A DNA stretch of 64,000 bases from Sphingomonas sp. (GCF_019749955.1 NZ_JAIEPC010000014.1:1-64000); one strand, 5' to 3'. Counted from the stretch's first letter, positions 8,499 to 18,955 are shown. The notes: generated by a model not told the origin, from the letters alone. Program-made: numbers and translations.

Positions 8499-9566
8499 AT
8501 GGGGCAATTTTCCGCCCAGGCGCCGACGGGGCGCGATAAAGGGCGTGAAGGGGGGCGTGAAGCGGGGCGCGCCAAGGCGACGTCTCCGCAGGCAGGCGGC
8601 GCACGCTGGCCCGACGTCCGTCATTATGCCGCGCTCGACCTGGGCACCAATAACTGCCGCTTGCTGATCGCGCGCCCGGCAGCGTCGGGGTTCACCGTGG
8701 TCGATGCCTTTTCGCGCATCGTCCGGCTCGGCGAAGGGCTGGCGGCGACCGGGCGGTTGAGCGATGCGGCGATGGACCGCACGATCGCTGCGCTGTCGAT
8801 CTGCGCCGACAAATTGCGCCGCCGCAATGTCGTGCTCGCGCGCTCGGTCGCGACTGAGGCGTGTCGCCGTGCATCAAACGGCGCGGCCTTTATCGAGCGC
8901 GCCTATCGCGAGACGGGCATCGCGCTCGACATCATCACCGCCGAAGAGGAGGCACGGCTGGCCGTGCTCGGCTGCCACATCCTGCTCGAACCCGGCGACG
9001 ATCCCGCACTCGTGTTCGACATCGGCGGCGGATCGACCGAGCTGGTGCTGGTCGACACGGCGACGCGCGTGCCGACCGTGCTCGACTGGCACAGCACGCC
9101 GTGGGGCGTCGTCTCGCTCACCGAAAGCGCGGGGACCGGCGAGGGCGCGGCGGGGCGCGCGGCGGTCTATGCGCGGATGCGCGCGCTGGTGGGCGAGAGC
9201 ATGGCGCACTTTGCCGATCGCCTGCCGCGCGGCATCAAGCGCCCGCGTCTGCTCGGCACGTCGGGCACGGTGACCACGCTCGCGAGCGTCCATCTCGCGC
9301 TCGATCGCTACGACCGTGCCGCCGTCGACGGGTTGATCGTCCCGGCCAGCGCGATGCGCGCGATCAGTGCCGATCTGGCGAGCAAGTCGATTGCCGAGCG
9401 CGCCCAATTGCCGTGCATCGGTGCCGAGCGCGCCGATCTGGTGGTGGCGGGATGCGCGATCCTTGAGACGATCCTCGATCTGTGGCCGGCTGAGCGGCTC
9501 GGTGTCGCCGATCGCGGCATTCGCGAAGGCATTTTGCGCCGCCTGATGCACGGTCCTAACGCATGA
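8499..9566 (+). CDS. Ppx/GppA family exopolyphosphatase/phosphatase
   Basis: AALDLGTNNCRLLIARP, VFDIGGGSTELVLVD, GTSGTVTTLAS. Confidence 0.93.
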   Translation: MGQFSAQAPTGRDKGREGGREAGRAKATSPQAGGARWPDVRHYAALDLGTNNCRLLIARPAASGFTVVDAFSRIVRLGEGLAATGRLSDAAMDRTIAALSICADKLRRRNVVLARSVATEACRRASNGAAFIERAYRETGIALDIITAEEEARLAVLGCHILLEPGDDPALVFDIGGGSTELVLVDTATRVPTVLDWHSTPWGVVSLTESAGTGEGAAGRAAVYARMRALVGESMAHFADRLPRGIKRPRLLGTSGTVTTLASVHLALDRYDRAAVDGLIVPASAMRAISADLASKSIAERAQLPCIGAERADLVVAGCAILETILDLWPAERLGVADRGIREGILRRLMHGPNA

Positions 9567-9576
9567 GCCGCGTTCG

Positions 9577-10248
9577 ATGAGCCGGGGCGGATCGGGCGGG
9601 CGCACCCGCGTCCGGACGACGCGCGGGCGATCGCCACAATCGACGCGCTGGCTCGAACGCCAGCTCAACGACCCCTATGTCAAGCGCGCCAAGGCCGAAG
9701 GCTATCGCAGCCGCGCCGCCTATAAGCTGATCGAGCTCGACGAGCGCTTCGGCTTTCTGAAAGGGGTGAAGCGCGTCGTCGATCTGGGCATCGCGCCGGG
9801 CGGCTGGAGCCAGGTCGTGCGCAAGCAAGTGCCCGGCGCCGCGATTGTCGGCATCGACCTGCTGCCGGTTGACCCGATCGAGGGCGTGACGATTTTCCAG
9901 TTCGACTTCAACGATGCGCGTGCGAGTGAAATGCTGATCGAAGCGCTCGCGGGGCCAGCCGATCTGGTGCTGTCGGACATGGCAGCGAACACCGTTGGCC
10001 ACCCGCAGACCGATCATCTGCGCACGATGGGGCTGGTCGAGTGCGCGGCGGCGTTTTGCTATGATGTGCTCCGGCCCGGCGGTGCGTTTGTCGCCAAGGT
10101 ACTGGCGGGCGGCGCCGACAGCGAGCTGGTCGCCGAACTGAAGCGCAACTTCGCCACCGTCAAACACGCCAAGCCGCCTGCAAGCCGCAAGGATTCGAGC
10201 GAATGGTATGTCGTGGCGCAGGGGTTCAAGGGCCGGTCAGTGGATTAG
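9577..10248 (+). CDS. rlmE: 23S rRNA (uridine-2'-O)-methyltransferase RlmE (FtsJ/RrmJ)
   Basis: RSRAAYKLIELDERFGFLKGVKRVVDLGIAPGGWSQV...DLVLSDMAANTVGHPQTDHLRTMGLVE. Confidence 0.95.
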   Translation: MSRGGSGGRTRVRTTRGRSPQSTRWLERQLNDPYVKRAKAEGYRSRAAYKLIELDERFGFLKGVKRVVDLGIAPGGWSQVVRKQVPGAAIVGIDLLPVDPIEGVTIFQFDFNDARASEMLIEALAGPADLVLSDMAANTVGHPQTDHLRTMGLVECAAAFCYDVLRPGGAFVAKVLAGGADSELVAELKRNFATVKHAKPPASRKDSSEWYVVAQGFKGRSVD

Positions 10249-10336
10249 CTTAGCTAATCCGCGTTGCGGACCGGCCCCGGACGGCGGGGCAAAGCCCCGA
10301 CCGACGGCGCGGCTTTGCCGCGACGCTCCCCTCCCC

Positions 10337-11431
10337 TCACTTAACCGCGCAAACCGCCATCCGCTGCGCGAGCGCAATCGTCTTTGCCCCCAACGCCGGT
10401 GCGTCGGCGGATTTCCCATAGCCCTTCAGCCCGCGATAGACGTTCACGAAGCGCACGCCCGTCGGATCGCGGATCAGTGCGGCAATCGCCCCCGCCCCTC
10501 GCTCGCGCTCGATCGCCTTGGCCATCACATAGCCAAGCGAATAAAGGATCTCGTCGCCGTAAAAGCCGAGGTCATAGATGCTGTCATAATCGACAGTATG
10601 CGTCGCCAGCGCATGGGTCGACAATTCCAGCAACGTCACGCTTCGGCTGATCATGCTGACATTTCGCGCGAATTTCTTGCGTTCGGCAGCGACGGCGCCG
10701 GTCGCGTCTTTGGGGAGCGCGAGCACGTCGCCGACCGCGCTCGCGGTCCCCTCCATCATCAGCGAGCCGAACAGGTCGTCGATATGCGCCGGTTGTTTTG
10801 TCCGCGCGACGCAGCGGTTGATCGCCGCCACGCCCGCCTTGCCGGGTGCCGCCGCGCCCTGAACCGCATGATAAAGCTCATGCTCCAAAATCGTCGTCGC
10901 GAGCACGGCGTCGGGGAAATAATCGAGATTGAGGAAGAATTGCGGATCGCCGAACGCGAATCCGCCCGAGGTGCCGCCCACGACGAAATAGCCGGTGATC
11001 GCCGCGTCGAGGCCCGGTGGCGCGTAGAGCGCGATCCGGCGCTTGGCCGCGTCGATCAGCCCGGTCGCTGGATTTTCGAGATCGGCGAGCACCTGCCGCA
11101 ACTGCGCGATATGCGGGCGCACGCGGCCGAAGGCGAAACTGCCGGGATCGGGCGCCTTGTCGTCGTTGCGCGCGGCGGCGACCAGCGCGGTGGCGAAGCT
11201 CTCATCGTCGGCGGGGCGGCCATAGCTTTTGGCTTTGCGGATCAGGCCATGATTGCCGGGCAGCCGTGCGATGGCCCGCGCGCGCTCAAGATCGAGGGCG
11301 GGCGTTTCGAGCGCATCGAGGACGGCGCGCGCAGCGCTGGCATCGATGTTGAGCTTGAGATCGGCGGCTTGCGCGGGGGGCGCCATGGCGAGCGCGGTGA
11401 GCGCGATCATCAGGGTGCGCAGGAATCCCAT
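10337..11431 (-). CDS. Putative exported zinc-dependent protease-like protein (HELYH motif)
   Basis: Signal peptide; TTILEHELYHAVQG contains HExxH; resembles DUF5700-type putative zinc peptidases (family not confirmed). Confidence 0.6.
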   Translation of the reverse strand: MGFLRTLMIALTALAMAPPAQAADLKLNIDASAARAVLDALETPALDLERARAIARLPGNHGLIRKAKSYGRPADDESFATALVAAARNDDKAPDPGSFAFGRVRPHIAQLRQVLADLENPATGLIDAAKRRIALYAPPGLDAAITGYFVVGGTSGGFAFGDPQFFLNLDYFPDAVLATTILEHELYHAVQGAAAPGKAGVAAINRCVARTKQPAHIDDLFGSLMMEGTASAVGDVLALPKDATGAVAAERKKFARNVSMISRSVTLLELSTHALATHTVDYDSIYDLGFYGDEILYSLGYVMAKAIERERGAGAIAALIRDPTGVRFVNVYRGLKGYGKSADAPALGAKTIALAQRMAVCAVK

Positions 11432-11618
11432 TCGCGAGTCCTTTTCCGGGAGGATGGCGCAGGGATTATATCGCTTACGTCTGTAGTCAAGAGCCGCCGG
11501 CGGACGCGTGCCGCGGCAAAGCCGCGTCGTCGATCGGTACGCGCAGGGACGAGCCTGCGCGACCGTCGGCCGGGCTTCGGCGATTCCGCGTCTAACGCTT
11601 GCGCGTTAGACTTGGGCC

Positions 11619-11963
11619 TCAGCCTTCGTAATCCGCGCCCAGATTCTGGTTGCGCGGGGGGGCGGCAGCCGTCAGCCGCAGTGCTTCGGCCGACGCCGAG
11701 AGCGAGCCGACTTCGTCCGGCGCATCGTCATCATCGACCTGCACGCGCTGCAGGCTCTGGACGAGCGATTCTTCGAGATGCGGCGGGCGCACCGTTTCCT
11801 CGGCGATTTCGCGCAAGGCAACGACGGGATTCTTGTCGCGATCGCGATCGATCGTCAGCTCGGCGCCGCCCGAAATCTGGCGCGCGCGCTGCGCCGCGAG
11901 CAGCACGAGATCGAAACGGTTCGGAATCTTGTCGACGCAATCTTCGACGGTAACGCGCGCCAT
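11619..11963 (-). CDS. rpoZ: DNA-directed RNA polymerase omega subunit
   Basis: [58 protein letters not shown]. Confidence 0.96.
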   Translation of the reverse strand: MARVTVEDCVDKIPNRFDLVLLAAQRARQISGGAELTIDRDRDKNPVVALREIAEETVRPPHLEESLVQSLQRVQVDDDDAPDEVGSLSASAEALRLTAAAPPRNQNLGADYEG

Positions 11964-12033
11964 CGCACATCCTTGTCTGTCTGGAAGCGCGTGCACTTAG
12001 GCGGCACGCCCCGCTGAGTCAAGAATTCCGCCG

Positions 12034-13329
12034 TCAGCTCGCGAGCCGCGCCTTCATCAGCGCCTCGAACGCCGCGCGGGTGCACAGGCCAGTGACACCG
12101 CGCGCGCTACACCCCGGCAGCGGCAGCGTGACGCTGACCGCCGCGCCCGCCCCGCCGCGCCGGATCTGGTCGAGCGTTTGCGAGCGATAGCGCGCGCGGA
12201 CATAGTGCGCGCCGCTGGCGTCGCGCAGCAATTCCAGCACGATCGCGCCGCCCGGGGTCGGGTCATCGGTGGCAAAGCCGGGCACGCGCCAGTGCAGATC
12301 GAGCAGCCCGCCCAGATTGGCGACATTGGTGTCGTGCCCCGACAGCATGGTCACGCGGGGTGCGTCAGCGCGCGGATCGAACAGCGCGCCGAGCATCAGC
12401 GGCGCAATTCCCGACAGGTTGCGCGCGGCGAGATAGCGCGGGCGCGCGAGCAGCGCGAATTCGGTCGCATGGAGCGCGCCGAGCCGCTCGATATCGGTCG
12501 CCGTCGCGCGGCCCCAGCCGATTTCGCTGGCAGGCTTGCCGTCGGCATATTCGAGCAACAGGATATGCGCCGCGGTCGAGCCACGATCGAGCGCGCCGCT
12601 GAGCTTGGGGCGCGCATTGGCGCTGGTGCTGAAACCGCTCGGCAAGCGCGACAGGCCGCACGTCGGGGCGGGCTTGCCGCACAAGATGGTATCGAGCTGG
12701 GTGAGCAGCGGCTTCATCCGCGTCTCGACGGCCGCCAGCCCGCCGCCGCCAATCGCGGTGCGCACCGCCCGGTCGGCGGCGGCAGCATCGACCGGCGTCA
12801 CCCCCAGATCAATCGGCGAGAAGATCGGGTCCTCGGCACCTTCGGGCCGGTGTTCATTGGCGACCGGGCATCCAGGCAGCAGTCCGGCGCCATAATGATC
12901 GGCGGTCGCGATCGTGCGCTGATCGGTGTCGGCGATCAGCCGGACCAGCCCCTTGGCGCCGCAGCCGCTGGCGGGCAGCAGCCCTGCCTTCACCCATTCG
13001 GCGCGGTCAGACATGGCAAGCGCCTCAATCGCGCGCGCGCCATTTTGGGTGAGATAGCCGGGCTTGACTGACCAGCTCGGCCAGGGATCAGCGGCAATGC
13101 CCGCCGGCATTGGCGGCGCCTTGGTGGGCGGGCGGACGCCGTGCCGCATCAGCAGCACCGCGCGTTCGAGCTTGAGTGCGCCGTCGGGCTGGGCGGGCGG
13201 CGCCGCCGATCCGGCGCCCGCCGCGAGGGCGAGGATCAAAAGCAGGTTGCGACGCTTCATCATCATTGCTCTCCTTGACCCAAAGCTGATGGGCTCGACC
13301 GCCTGATCAATCATAGCGCGCCCTCTCAA
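12034..13329 (-). CDS. Histidine-type acid phosphatase (AppA/phytase-like), likely start near 13266
   Basis: VLLMRHGVRPPTKAPP (RHGxRxP) and C-terminal SGHDTN; signal peptide MKRRNLLLILALAAGAGSAA. Confidence 0.9.
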   Translation of the reverse strand: MRGRAMIDQAVEPISFGSRRAMMMKRRNLLLILALAAGAGSAAPPAQPDGALKLERAVLLMRHGVRPPTKAPPMPAGIAADPWPSWSVKPGYLTQNGARAIEALAMSDRAEWVKAGLLPASGCGAKGLVRLIADTDQRTIATADHYGAGLLPGCPVANEHRPEGAEDPIFSPIDLGVTPVDAAAADRAVRTAIGGGGLAAVETRMKPLLTQLDTILCGKPAPTCGLSRLPSGFSTSANARPKLSGALDRGSTAAHILLLEYADGKPASEIGWGRATATDIERLGALHATEFALLARPRYLAARNLSGIAPLMLGALFDPRADAPRVTMLSGHDTNVANLGGLLDLHWRVPGFATDDPTPGGAIVLELLRDASGAHYVRARYRSQTLDQIRRGGAGAAVSVTLPLPGCSARGVTGLCTRAAFEALMKARLAS

Positions 13330-13397
13330 TCAACCGCACACGCCGCGGTGAGGGCAAAGGGACTTGCGCCCCTGCCCGCAGCGCCTAAGCGGAGATC

Positions 13398-13715
13398 ATG
13401 ACGCGCAAAGGGCAGATCGCGGTGATTTTCACGTCGGTACGCACCGATGCTGACGCCGAAGGCTATGCCGCCGCTGCCGATGCAATGGAAGCGCGCGCTG
13501 CCCTTCAGCCCGGCTATTGCGGGTTCCATAGCGCGCGGGGTGCCGACGGGCTTGGCATCACCGTCAGCTATTGGACCGACGAAGCCTCCGCCAAGGCGTG
13601 GCGCGACGACCCCGAGCATAAGCTGATCCGCGACGCGGGGCGCGACCGCTGGTATGCGCGCTACGACCTCGTCGTCGCCAAGGTCGAGCGCGATTATGAC
13701 TGGCAGCGCGCATGA
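13398..13715 (+). CDS. Antibiotic biosynthesis monooxygenase (ABM) domain protein
   Basis: IAVIFTSVRTDADAEGYAAAADAMEARAALQPGYCGFHSARGADGLGITVSYWTDEASAKAWRDDPEH. Confidence 0.88.
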   Translation: MTRKGQIAVIFTSVRTDADAEGYAAAADAMEARAALQPGYCGFHSARGADGLGITVSYWTDEASAKAWRDDPEHKLIRDAGRDRWYARYDLVVAKVERDYDWQRA

Positions 13716-15037
13716 GCCGGTCCGGCGGCTTCGACCGCGACTTCGCGCTGCTGTTCATGGTGATGCTGACCATCGCGGCGGGGAATACCGCGCTACAATC
13801 GGTGCTGCCCGCGCTTGGGCGCATCCTCAAGGTGCCCGATAGCGGCGTCGCGGCGGCATTCTCGGTCTCGGCATTGCTGTGGGTGATCGCCGCGCCGATC
13901 TGGGCGAGCCGGTCCGATCGACAGGGGCGCCGTGCGATGATCCTGCTCGGCATGGCCGGGTTCGTTGTCTCGCTGACGCTCTGCGGCATCTTCCTGATGG
14001 CCGGGATCAATGGCTGGATCAGCGGTCCCGCCGCCTTTGTCGCGTTTATCGGCGGGCGGTTGGTCTATGGCACGTTTGGCTCAGCCGCGCCGCCCGCCGT
14101 GCAGGCATTGGTGGCGGGCCGCACCACCCGCGCCGAACGCACCAAGGCCCTGACGCTGATCGGCTCGGCCTTTGGCTTGGGCACGATCCTCGGGCCAGCG
14201 GTCGCGCCCTATCTGGTGCTGGGCAGCATCGGTGGCGTCCATGTTGGTTTGGCGGGTCCGGCCTTTATCGGCGCGGTGTTCGGGCTGGTAATGGTGATCG
14301 CCGTCTACCGGATGCTCGCCGACGATCGTGGCATGGCCGCAGCGCATGGGGCGGCGACCGCCTATCCGTCGATCGGCGGCCAGTCGAGCGGCGCGAGCAT
14401 CACGGCGGCCACCGCAGAAGGCATCGAAAAGGTCGGCTATTTCGACCCGCGCATCCGGGGCTGGATGATCGCGGGGCTGGTAATGGGGCATGCGCAGGCG
14501 ATGACCGGGCAGACGATCGGTTTCCTCGTGATCGACCGGCTCCATCTCGCGCCGGTCGAGGCGCTGCAGCCGACCGGATTGGTGCTGATCCTCGGCGCGA
14601 GCGCGGCGCTGTTGGTGCAATGGGGGCTGATCCCGCTGCTCAATCTCGATCCCCGGCGGCTGGTGCTGGTCGGGCTGGTAGCCGCCGCGATTGGCACGAC
14701 GCTGACCGGGATGGCGACCTCGCTCTATGGCATCGCGCTCGCTTATGCGCTCGCCTCGGCGGGGTTCGGCTTTACCCGGCCCGGTTTCACCGCCGGATCG
14801 TCGCTCGCGGTGGGGCCGGGTGGACAAGGCTCGGTCGCGGGCAAGGTGACATCGATCAACGGCGCCTCGTTTGTGCTGGGGCCGTCGATCGGGGTCGGGC
14901 TGTACGAAATGTACAAGCCCTTCCCCTATCTGGTCGCCGCTGCCGCGCTGGCGCTGATGTTCGGCTATGCCTGGGTCGCGCTCCGTAGCCCTATTCGATC
15001 GGCGCCGAGCGAGGACGAAGCTGACCCGGTGATATAA
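13712..15037 (+). CDS. MFS transporter
   Basis: 12-TM-like hydrophobic protein with MFS motif ASRSDRQGRRAMILLGMAGF. Confidence 0.9.
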   Translation: MSRSGGFDRDFALLFMVMLTIAAGNTALQSVLPALGRILKVPDSGVAAAFSVSALLWVIAAPIWASRSDRQGRRAMILLGMAGFVVSLTLCGIFLMAGINGWISGPAAFVAFIGGRLVYGTFGSAAPPAVQALVAGRTTRAERTKALTLIGSAFGLGTILGPAVAPYLVLGSIGGVHVGLAGPAFIGAVFGLVMVIAVYRMLADDRGMAAAHGAATAYPSIGGQSSGASITAATAEGIEKVGYFDPRIRGWMIAGLVMGHAQAMTGQTIGFLVIDRLHLAPVEALQPTGLVLILGASAALLVQWGLIPLLNLDPRRLVLVGLVAAAIGTTLTGMATSLYGIALAYALASAGFGFTRPGFTAGSSLAVGPGGQGSVAGKVTSINGASFVLGPSIGVGLYEMYKPFPYLVAAAALALMFGYAWVALRSPIRSAPSEDEADPVI

Positions 15038-17282
15038 AGCCGAGCGGCTGAAGCGACGCCGCCTGTTGCTTCAGCTTCGATGCCATTTGCGCATATTCTG
15101 CCTCCATCTCGGGCGTGACCGACGCGCGTGAGTCTTTCAGCGCGGTTTCGAAATGCGCGTGCGTCACTTTGGGCGTGTCGAGCGATTCGCGCAGAGCCGC
15201 AAGCCCCGCACGGCGCACCAGATCCTCCAGATCGGCGCCCGAATAATGATCGGTGCGCGCGGCGAGATCGTCGAGATCGACATCGTCGGCGAGCGGCATT
15301 TTGGTGGTCTGAATCCCCAGGATGCGCGCGCGTCCAGCCCGGTCGGGGACCGAGACATAGATGAGCTCGTCGAACCGCCCGGGACGGAGCAGCGCCGGAT
15401 CAATCAGGTTCGGGCGATTGGTGGCACCGATCACCACCACCGATTGCAGCTCCTCAAGCCCGTCCATCTCGGCAAGGATCGTGTTGACCACACGCTCGGT
15501 GACCTGCGGCTCACCCATCCCGCCGCCGCGCGCGGGCACCAGCGAATCGAGTTCGTCGATGAAAATCACGCACGGCGCGACTTGGCGCGCGCGGGCGAAC
15601 AGCTTGGCGATCTGCTGCTCGCTTTCGCCATACCATTTGCTGAGCAGGTCGGATGATTTGGTGGCGATGAAATTGGCCTGCGCCTCACGCGCCACCGCTT
15701 TGGCCAGTAAGGTCTTGCCAGTGCCGGGCGGGCCGTAGAGCAGGAAGCCCTTGGCCGGACGGATGCCGAGGCGGCGGAAGGCATCGGGGTCCTTGAGCGG
15801 CAGTTCGACGCCTTCGCGTAATTTCTCGCGCGCGTCGTCGAGGCCACCGACGTCGTCCCAGCGCACACTCGGCGCCTGCACCATCACTTCGCGCATCGCC
15901 GACGGCTGGACGCGCTTGATCGCGCCGGTGAAATCCTCGCGCGTCACCGACAGATCGTCGAGCACTTCGGGCGGAATCGTGCCTTCGCTCAGGTTGAGGC
16001 GCGGCATGATCCGCCGCACCGCTTCGATCGCGGCTTCGCGGGTCAGCGCCGCCAGATCGGCGCCAACGAAGCCATAGGTCATCCGCGACAGCTCATCGAG
16101 ATCGACTTGGTCGCCAAGCGGCATGCCGCGCGTATGGATGCCGAGAATCTCGCGCCGCCCGCGCTCATCGGGGACGCCGACGATGATCTCGCGGTCGAAG
16201 CGGCCCGGACGGCGGAGCGCTTCGTCAATTGCTTCGGGCCGGTTGGTGGCGGCGATCACGACGAGATTCGCGCGCGATTCGAGGCCATCCATCAAGGTCA
16301 GCAATTGCGCGACGAGGCGCTTTTCGGCCTCGCCCGACACCTGGCCGCGCTTGGGCGCAATCGAATCGATTTCATCGATGAAGACGATCGACGGCGCCGC
16401 CTTGGTCGCCTGATCGAACACATCGCGCAGCCGCTTTTCCGATTCGCCATAGGCCGCGCCCATGATTTCGGGGCCGTTGATCAGGAAGAAATTGGCATCG
16501 CTTTCATTCGCCACCGCGCGCGCGAGCCGGGTCTTGCCCGTTCCCGGTGGCCCGTGCAGCAGCACGCCCTTGGGCGGATCGACGCCCAAGCGCTGGAACA
16601 GCTCGGGGTAACGCAGCGGCAGCTCGACCATTTCGCGGAGCTGGTCGATCGTCGGCCCCATCCCGCCGATATCGTCATAAGTCACATCGGCGCGGCGCGA
16701 TTCCTTGGGTTCTTCATATTCGGCGCGCAGCTCGATCTCGGTCGTCGGATCGATATGAACGACACCCTTGGGCACTGTCGCGATTACCGCCAGCCGCACT
16801 TCCTGCAGCGCATAGGCGGGCGCGTTGAGCATTTGGCGCAGTTGCGGCGGCATATTGTCGACGCGCTGCTGCCCGGCGGTGGCGACGATATCGCCCTGCG
16901 TCAGCGGGCGACCCAGAAAGGTGCGCTGGAGCGCCGCCGCCGACCCCTGCAACCGCAGATTTTGCTGCGCGGGGGCGAAGACGACGCGCGTCGCGGGCTT
17001 TGATTCGGCCTTGCGCACGCTGACGAATTCGCCCGAGCCGACCCCGGCATTGGCGCGCTGAAGCCCATCAATCCGGACGATTTCGAGGCCTTCGTCCTCG
17101 GCATAGGGTGCGACGGCCCGCGCGGGCGTGCTGCGCTTGCCGATAATTTCGATGACATCGCCTTCGGCGAGGCCAAGCGCGGTCATCAGTGCGCGCGGCA
17201 GATGCGCGAGGCCGCGCCCGCTATCTTCGGGGCGAGCATTGGCCACCTGCAATTTGCGCAGTGCAGAGTCGCTATCGGCCAT
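14991..17282 (-). CDS. CDC48/VCP-like AAA+ ATPase with two AAA domains and a double-psi-barrel-like N domain
   Basis: Two Walker A ([30 protein letters not shown]) and Walker B ([29 protein letters not shown]) sets; N domain [38 protein letters not shown]. Confidence 0.95.
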   Translation of the reverse strand: MADSDSALRKLQVANARPEDSGRGLAHLPRALMTALGLAEGDVIEIIGKRSTPARAVAPYAEDEGLEIVRIDGLQRANAGVGSGEFVSVRKAESKPATRVVFAPAQQNLRLQGSAAALQRTFLGRPLTQGDIVATAGQQRVDNMPPQLRQMLNAPAYALQEVRLAVIATVPKGVVHIDPTTEIELRAEYEEPKESRRADVTYDDIGGMGPTIDQLREMVELPLRYPELFQRLGVDPPKGVLLHGPPGTGKTRLARAVANESDANFFLINGPEIMGAAYGESEKRLRDVFDQATKAAPSIVFIDEIDSIAPKRGQVSGEAEKRLVAQLLTLMDGLESRANLVVIAATNRPEAIDEALRRPGRFDREIIVGVPDERGRREILGIHTRGMPLGDQVDLDELSRMTYGFVGADLAALTREAAIEAVRRIMPRLNLSEGTIPPEVLDDLSVTREDFTGAIKRVQPSAMREVMVQAPSVRWDDVGGLDDAREKLREGVELPLKDPDAFRRLGIRPAKGFLLYGPPGTGKTLLAKAVAREAQANFIATKSSDLLSKWYGESEQQIAKLFARARQVAPCVIFIDELDSLVPARGGGMGEPQVTERVVNTILAEMDGLEELQSVVVIGATNRPNLIDPALLRPGRFDELIYVSVPDRAGRARILGIQTTKMPLADDVDLDDLAARTDHYSGADLEDLVRRAGLAALRESLDTPKVTHAHFETALKDSRASVTPEMEAEYAQMASKLKQQAASLQPLGFISPGQLRPRSAPIE

Positions 17283-17373
17283 GTCGGTCTTTTCCTTGTC
17301 GCGCCATCAGGCGAGCGACATAGGATGCGCGTCGGCGTTGTGCGAGTCATCGCACGCCGGAATTGCGCGTGCA

Positions 17374-17406
17374 CAAAAAAGGAGCCGACCCCCTTGGGGA
17401 TCGGCT
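17374..17406 (-). terminator. Rho-independent terminator (minus strand)
   Basis: Minus strand GAGCCGATCCCCAAGGGGGTCGGCTC followed by CTTTTTTG. Confidence 0.85.
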
Positions 17407-17452
17407 CATGAAAGTTTTTAGGAGAGGATGCCTGAAAGGCCTCCCTTATGTG
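17374..17452 (-). ncRNA. Candidate small RNA (about 78 nt) ending at an intrinsic terminator
   Basis: Minus strand TTGTCA (17484-17489) and TATGCT (17459-17464) promoter-like hexamers, 19-nt spacer; hairpin GGAGGCCTTTCAGGCATCCTCTCC, unpaired AAAAACTTTCATGAG, then a strong terminator; no convincing ORF. Confidence 0.45.
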
Positions 17453-17588
17453 CAGTGCAGCATAGCCTTCCGCAAGTGCGAAATGACAAACAGCGATTGC
17501 GTTGATTGCATTCGTTGCTAGCCTTGTGAAATAATCCAATGGCAGCGGTGTCATCACTGCCGCACTGCACCAACGGACAGGGGGGGGA

Positions 17589-18479
17589 ATGCGCCGACTG
17601 CCACCACTCACCGCCATCGAGGCCGTCGTCCAGGTTGCCCGGCTGGGATCAGTCAAAGCCGCCGCGCAGGAGCTCGCGCTGTCGGCCCCCGCGCTCAGCC
17701 GCCGCGTGCAGGCGCTCGAACGCTTCATCGGGCGGCCCTTGTTCGACCGGCGCCATCAGGCGATGTCGCTCAATGCCGATGGCGAGCGGCTGATCGCGCA
17801 AATTGCCCCGGCCATCGATATGCTTGCCGATGCGGTCGAAGCGCTGACCAGCGCGACCGATGTCCAGCGGCTGCGGCTCGGCGTGCTGCCGCTGTTCGCG
17901 TCGCAGCGTCTGTTCCCGCGCCTGCCCGAATTGCGGACGCGCCACCCCGAGTTGCACCTCGACATCGACACGGCAGGGCACGGCATCACGCGGCTGGGCG
18001 AAGGGCTCGACGCGGCCATCGTACTTGCGCGCGATGTCGAGCCGGCGCTGTACGCCCGCCGCCTCGACCGCAACCGCATTTTGGTGATCGGCAGCAAGGC
18101 CATGGTCGACGGCCCCGATCCGATCACTGAGCCGAAGCAGCTCCGCACAGTGACCGCCCTGGTCCACCGCGACATGCCCGACACCTTCACGGCGTGGTGC
18201 CTCGCGGCAGGCGTCGGCGAGATCGAACCGCTCGCGGTCGATCATTTCGATTCGGGCGCGCTGATGCTTGAGGCCGCCGCGCAGGGGTTAGGCGTTGCCT
18301 TCATGCACGAAAGCCATTTCGAAGATGCGCATGACGCGCGGCTCGCGCGGCTGTTCGATATCCGTGTCGAAAGCCCGTACAGCTATTGGTTCGTCTGCCG
18401 CCCGCGCGCGCTGATGCAGCGCCCGGTCAAGCTGTTCCACGAATGGCTGATTGGCGCGCTGGAAGCCCCCGCTGGCTAG
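17589..18479 (+). CDS. LysR-type transcriptional regulator
   Basis: N-terminal HTH RRLPPLTAIEAVVQVARLGSVKAAAQELALSAPALSRRVQALERFIGRPLFDR. Confidence 0.94.
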   Translation: MRRLPPLTAIEAVVQVARLGSVKAAAQELALSAPALSRRVQALERFIGRPLFDRRHQAMSLNADGERLIAQIAPAIDMLADAVEALTSATDVQRLRLGVLPLFASQRLFPRLPELRTRHPELHLDIDTAGHGITRLGEGLDAAIVLARDVEPALYARRLDRNRILVIGSKAMVDGPDPITEPKQLRTVTALVHRDMPDTFTAWCLAAGVGEIEPLAVDHFDSGALMLEAAAQGLGVAFMHESHFEDAHDARLARLFDIRVESPYSYWFVCRPRALMQRPVKLFHEWLIGALEAPAG

Positions 18480-18499
18480 GCGGGGGCTCGTCGCGGAGG

Positions 18500-18955
18500 T
18501 CAGGACGCCCGTGCGCTGACGATCTTGCCCGGCGCGCGCGGCGGCTCGCCCTTGGGCAGCGCGTCGACATGTTCCATGCCTTCGATCACTTCGCCCCAAA
18601 CCGTATACTGACCGTCGAGAAACGTCGCGTCGTCAAGGCAGATGAAGAATTGGCTGTTGGCGCTGTTCGGATCATTGGTCCGCGCCATTGAGCAGACGCC
18701 GCGCGCATGCGGCTCACGGCTGAATTCGGCCTTCAGATTAGGCAGCTTCGACCCGCCGGTGCCGCGCCCGGTTGGATCGCCGCCCTGCGCCATGAAGCCC
18801 GCAATCACGCGGTGGAAGACGACGCCGTCGTAAAAGCCTTCGTTGGCGAGGCTGGTGATCCGATCGACATGGCCCGGCGCGAGATCGGGGCGCAGCCGGA
18901 TCGTCACATCGCCGCCGTCGAGCGTCATCACCAACGTGGAGAAGGAATCGGTCAT
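18500..18955 (-). CDS. Peptidyl-prolyl cis-trans isomerase, cyclophilin type
   Basis: FYDGVVFHRVIAGFMAQGGDPTGRGTGGS...SMARTNDPNSANSQFFICLDDATFLDGQYTVWGEV. Confidence 0.95.
   Translation of the reverse strand: MTDSFSTLVMTLDGGDVTIRLRPDLAPGHVDRITSLANEGFYDGVVFHRVIAGFMAQGGDPTGRGTGGSKLPNLKAEFSREPHARGVCSMARTNDPNSANSQFFICLDDATFLDGQYTVWGEVIEGMEHVDALPKGEPPRAPGKIVSARAS

Noticed and set aside
17421-17518. Plus-strand 26-codon ORF with a good AGGAGAGG ribosome-binding-like sequence (MPERPPLCAVQHS...)
   Set aside because: No conservation evidence; the AGGAGAGG is better explained as part of the minus-strand sRNA hairpin.
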